From NCBI RefSeq assembly GCF_037975245.1, contig NC_092581.1, positions 5,047,501 to 5,111,500 of the forward strand: 64,000 nucleotides of DNA, read 5' to 3'. The stretch is from Apostichopus japonicus (Eukaryota > Echinodermata > Holothuroidea > Aspidochirotida > Stichopodidae). A program made the translations under genes and the position numbers. Shown piece after piece: positions 61,101 to 64,000 of this stretch; the stretch's first letter is position 1, and each line of letters starts with the position of its first letter. Under the pieces are notes generated by a model, which saw nothing but the letters and a program-made list of their open reading frames with translations, made no database searches and had not been told where the DNA came from.

Positions 61101-64000
61101 GAAGAGATATCTTTAAATTAATGTGTAATATGATCCTCTCCTATTAGTATAGCTTTATCATTATTTTATTATATTTTAATATTTCTTTTAACTGTTGCAT
61201 TACAATAATTCAAATTCCTTTAAATTATTTAATATTTTCAGTGTTTAACTTTGATACTGAATTGATATTTAAAATAGATCTAATTTATTGCAAAACTAAC
61301 AAGGACAATGTATAAATGCGAAATAAAACAAACATAAAGTAAAAAATAGCATATTGATAGTTATTAAATTGTATGGGTACCATTTAAAAGAAGAAGTTGG
61401 AAAGATGAAAAATTCTTGCCATCTTAAAATCCTATACTTGGGATATGATCTGCATATAACATAAACTTTGACTTAATAATTTTCTATTTTGTCTTTTATT
61501 TTTGGGGCATCATTTATAGTATAAGTGAAATAGAGGCTCTATAATAAAATGTATTTTAACATAATGAAATAAAAAAAAAATAAACATATTTCATTTTCAG
61601 GTCATGCTAAATTCCTTACACAAGTATGAGCCAAGGGTTCATATCATTCGCGTTGGCGGTCGAGAGAAGCAAAAATTAGTTGGAACGTTTTCATTCCAAG
61701 AAACGCGATTCATCGCTGTTACTGCATACCAAAACGAAGATGTAAGTATATATATTACGTCATCTTATGAATATGCAGTATAATACGACTAACGATAAAT
61801 TTCATAAATTTAACTGTAACATGACGGTACAGCCTACAAAACATATATATGCATGTCACGTTTAAATATAATTTTATCCGAATGATTGTCTTAGAATAAA
61901 CACATATATGTCAATGTGAGCGAGAAAGGTGTTAAATATTCTTCTTCTTTTTTCCATCCAACAGATAACTCAACTGAAAATCAAATACAATCCTTTCGCA
62001 AAAGCATTTTTGGATGTTAAAGAAAAGTGAGTATATGTTATATGCACAATTGTATCTATACTGATTAAAAGAGTAAGCATAATGTATTAGCGCTAAGACT
62101 CTTAATACCGAAATGCGAAAATTCACTCTTTCAGAGTGTCTAAAAGTGATCACCATTTTTCGAGGAGTGACTTTCAATCTTCTCCTGTAGAGTTGTTTCA
62201 AACAAGTTTAACTCTAATAGAGTGACAACACTCACAATCGTTTTTAGAGTGGAATGGATACGAGACCACTCTTTGGTAAGAGTGACTAGTGATAATATTG
62301 AACTCTCTCAAAGCGTGAGTTCTCACCGTCTGGAATTAGGAGTATAGGGTCTACCTTACATAATAAAAACGTTTATATACCATAAATATACAAACTTCGA
62401 GCACTTTATTTCCGCTTACATTTCGACTTGTACGCGTTTATTCAAGTAATTTTCCATGATTAAAGTCTCTTCCCTCCCCCTACCCCCAATAGTGTAAGCT
62501 ATAGGTACCTGACGTCATCTATGACAAAAAGTAAAATATACACTTAGACTAAATTTGTTATGCAAATCTTTATATTGATCTTTCCCATAATGAGAAATCT
62601 GATTTTTCTCTAAGCGGATGTGACGTATTTATTATGACACGTGACTAAACCACAAGGCAATAACAATACGTGTTATTCACCTCCTTTTTGCGTTTTTACG
62701 GAAACAAGTTAACACAAACCACAGTCAGTTGCGCAATGACGCAAATGGCGTTTGAAGTATAAAGGTATCCAGTGTTGGCCCTGCTCTTTCACGTGTATAT
62801 GTGCTATTGATTTGCCATTGTATGTACCACAGAACAGCAGAGTCAACTCTGAGTAAAAATTAGATTTGCCGTTTCAACACGACAGACATGTATAGGGCCC
62901 TTTGAGTGTAACGACCTCTTATACCTTATAGCCAAAGGCATCTAAGTAAACAATTTGTTCGCACAATTGATACCACAGAATTATTCATATTTTATGTGAC
63001 CCACTTCTTTTTCACGTGAAAATTGTATTGTGTTGGGGTTTTTATTCATCGTATCCTTTATATGTAAGTCGTTTGCCGAAATAGTGTTTGATGTGGCTGC
63101 AACTGTTTTGTACATAGACTGACTTTAAACTTATCAAGTTTAACCAACTGTAAGAAAAAGAAAAAAAGAAACTTTAACCATACATTTCTTTCCTAGGAAA
63201 ACACCAACAAAAGATACGGTTTTATAGTTATACCTTTAACTAACTTTACACGAATCAATGGAAAGAAATGCAATAAATTCAAAAGTAATATAGTTTTATG
63301 ATCCATGAAACGTGATCGCTATGGTTACAGATATAAGTAAATAGAAAACAGTCGTAGCGACTGAAGTTGAAATGGGTTTCTGTACTTTTTGTTACACATC
63401 AGACGACAAAAAAACATTCTTTTTTAAAAGATGTTATCAGGATTTTTTTTAATGAAGTAGATAGTATATAATTGTACCTAAAACGCATGGCAAAATTAAT
63501 ACAAAAGTCCATACAAATAGCATATTCTAACTATCAAAGGTTGGCGCATTAAGTAGGCCAGTAGCGTGCATCACGCAATAGTTAAAATAGAAAACTAATT
63601 TGTGCCGAATATTTATAGTCAATTCTGGTTTGAAATGTAAAAAGGAGGCATAGACCTATCTAAAAAAGCATAATCTTTTATGGTAGGCCGCCAAACTTGT
63701 ACCAGGAGCGATACAATCACCAAACAAGCAAGTAAGCAGAAACGAACAAGCAAGCAGGAACAAACAAGCAAGCAGAAACGAAAAAAAATTGAAATGCAAA
63801 CCCACAAATGCCGGTCTGTAGTTAAAACGAAAGATAGTATTTGAAATGAGTATTTTAAGATATTATAATTAAAAAAAAATCAGTACAAGGTTTTTAAACT
63901 ATTTATCTTTCTTAACAAAGGCATTGCTTTTCTGTTTATTTCAGAGGTGACGGATTCGATATCTTTGATGATCCACAACAGAGCAGATATCCACAACGTA
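58188..64000 (+). CDS. TBXT: Brachyury T-box transcription factor (3' end outside window)
   Basis: DNA-binding T-box transcription factor that specifies mesoderm/endoderm and notochord fates in animals (family knowledge). Exons: 58188-58492, 59998-60262, 61601-61741, 61965-62026, and 63945 to beyond the window end; all phases agree. The T-box starts near [19 protein letters not shown] and contains [100 protein letters not shown] and [17 protein letters not shown]. It is most like Brachyury, not other Tbx classes, in these strings. Intron positions (after KTGR, NGSGQ, QNED and DVKE) match those I recall for vertebrate Brachyury. The N terminus has a six-glycine run and [13 protein letters not shown] where vertebrate Brachyury has HLLSAVESELQAG. 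The start ATG is inferred; an in-frame TTG lies three codons upstream. Confidence 0.92.
58493..63944 (+). other. Brachyury introns
   Basis: Introns 58493-59997, 60263-61600, 61742-61964 and 62027-63944 are AT-rich. The first contains GCGCGTAGCC followed by a G run (59633-59653), of the kind found at ends of dispersed elements. The last has a cluster of AGAGTG/CACTCT (62124-62310). No other gene seen. Confidence 0.6.

Overview
This is animal (metazoan) nuclear DNA. The sequence is AT-rich, its coding regions are broken into short exons with GT...AG introns, and it carries tRNA-derived SINEs, MITEs and many minisatellites. The T-box gene and the overall gene structures suggest an invertebrate deuterostome, perhaps an echinoderm such as a sea cucumber. 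That placement is inference from similarity I recall, with no search behind it.

Three protein-coding genes account for all the convincing coding sequence. (1) + strand, 135-32122: a single gene matching vertebrate OCRL/INPP5B, the type II inositol polyphosphate 5-phosphatase. Its first exons lie upstream of the window. The 22 exons found here are in phase from the PH domain through linker, 5-phosphatase, ASH and RhoGAP-like domains to a TGA at 32120. (2) - strand, 55364-39622: a complete TRAPPC10 gene (TRAPPII complex), 20 coding exons, 3618 nt, 1205 residues, tail-to-tail with gene 1. (3) + strand, 58188 to beyond the window end: a Brachyury (TBXT) gene, head-to-head with TRAPPC10, with four exons and part of a fifth covering the whole T-box.

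The most notable observation is three U12-type (minor spliceosome) introns in the two trafficking genes. Two are AT-AC introns (OCRL 25333-26945; TRAPPC10 47859-46797) and one is GT-AG (OCRL 29111-29615). Each has a near-consensus 5' splice site and branch-point element, and each restores the reading frame exactly where the family alignment requires.

The non-coding DNA is rich in mobile and repeated sequence. There is a 3987-bp TA-flanked element with perfect 27-bp terminal inverted repeats. There are several short inverted-repeat elements with recognisable target-site duplications, one of them nested in a tRNA-like SINE. Dispersed SINEs share a 3' tail. Minisatellites with units of about 13 to 113 bp occur, including about thirty copies of a 25-bp unit between the converging genes. 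OCRL and TRAPPC10 both act in Golgi/endosome membrane traffic. Whether their adjacency, or that of TRAPPC10 to Brachyury, is conserved is unknown from this window. No real tRNA, rRNA or CRISPR locus was found.
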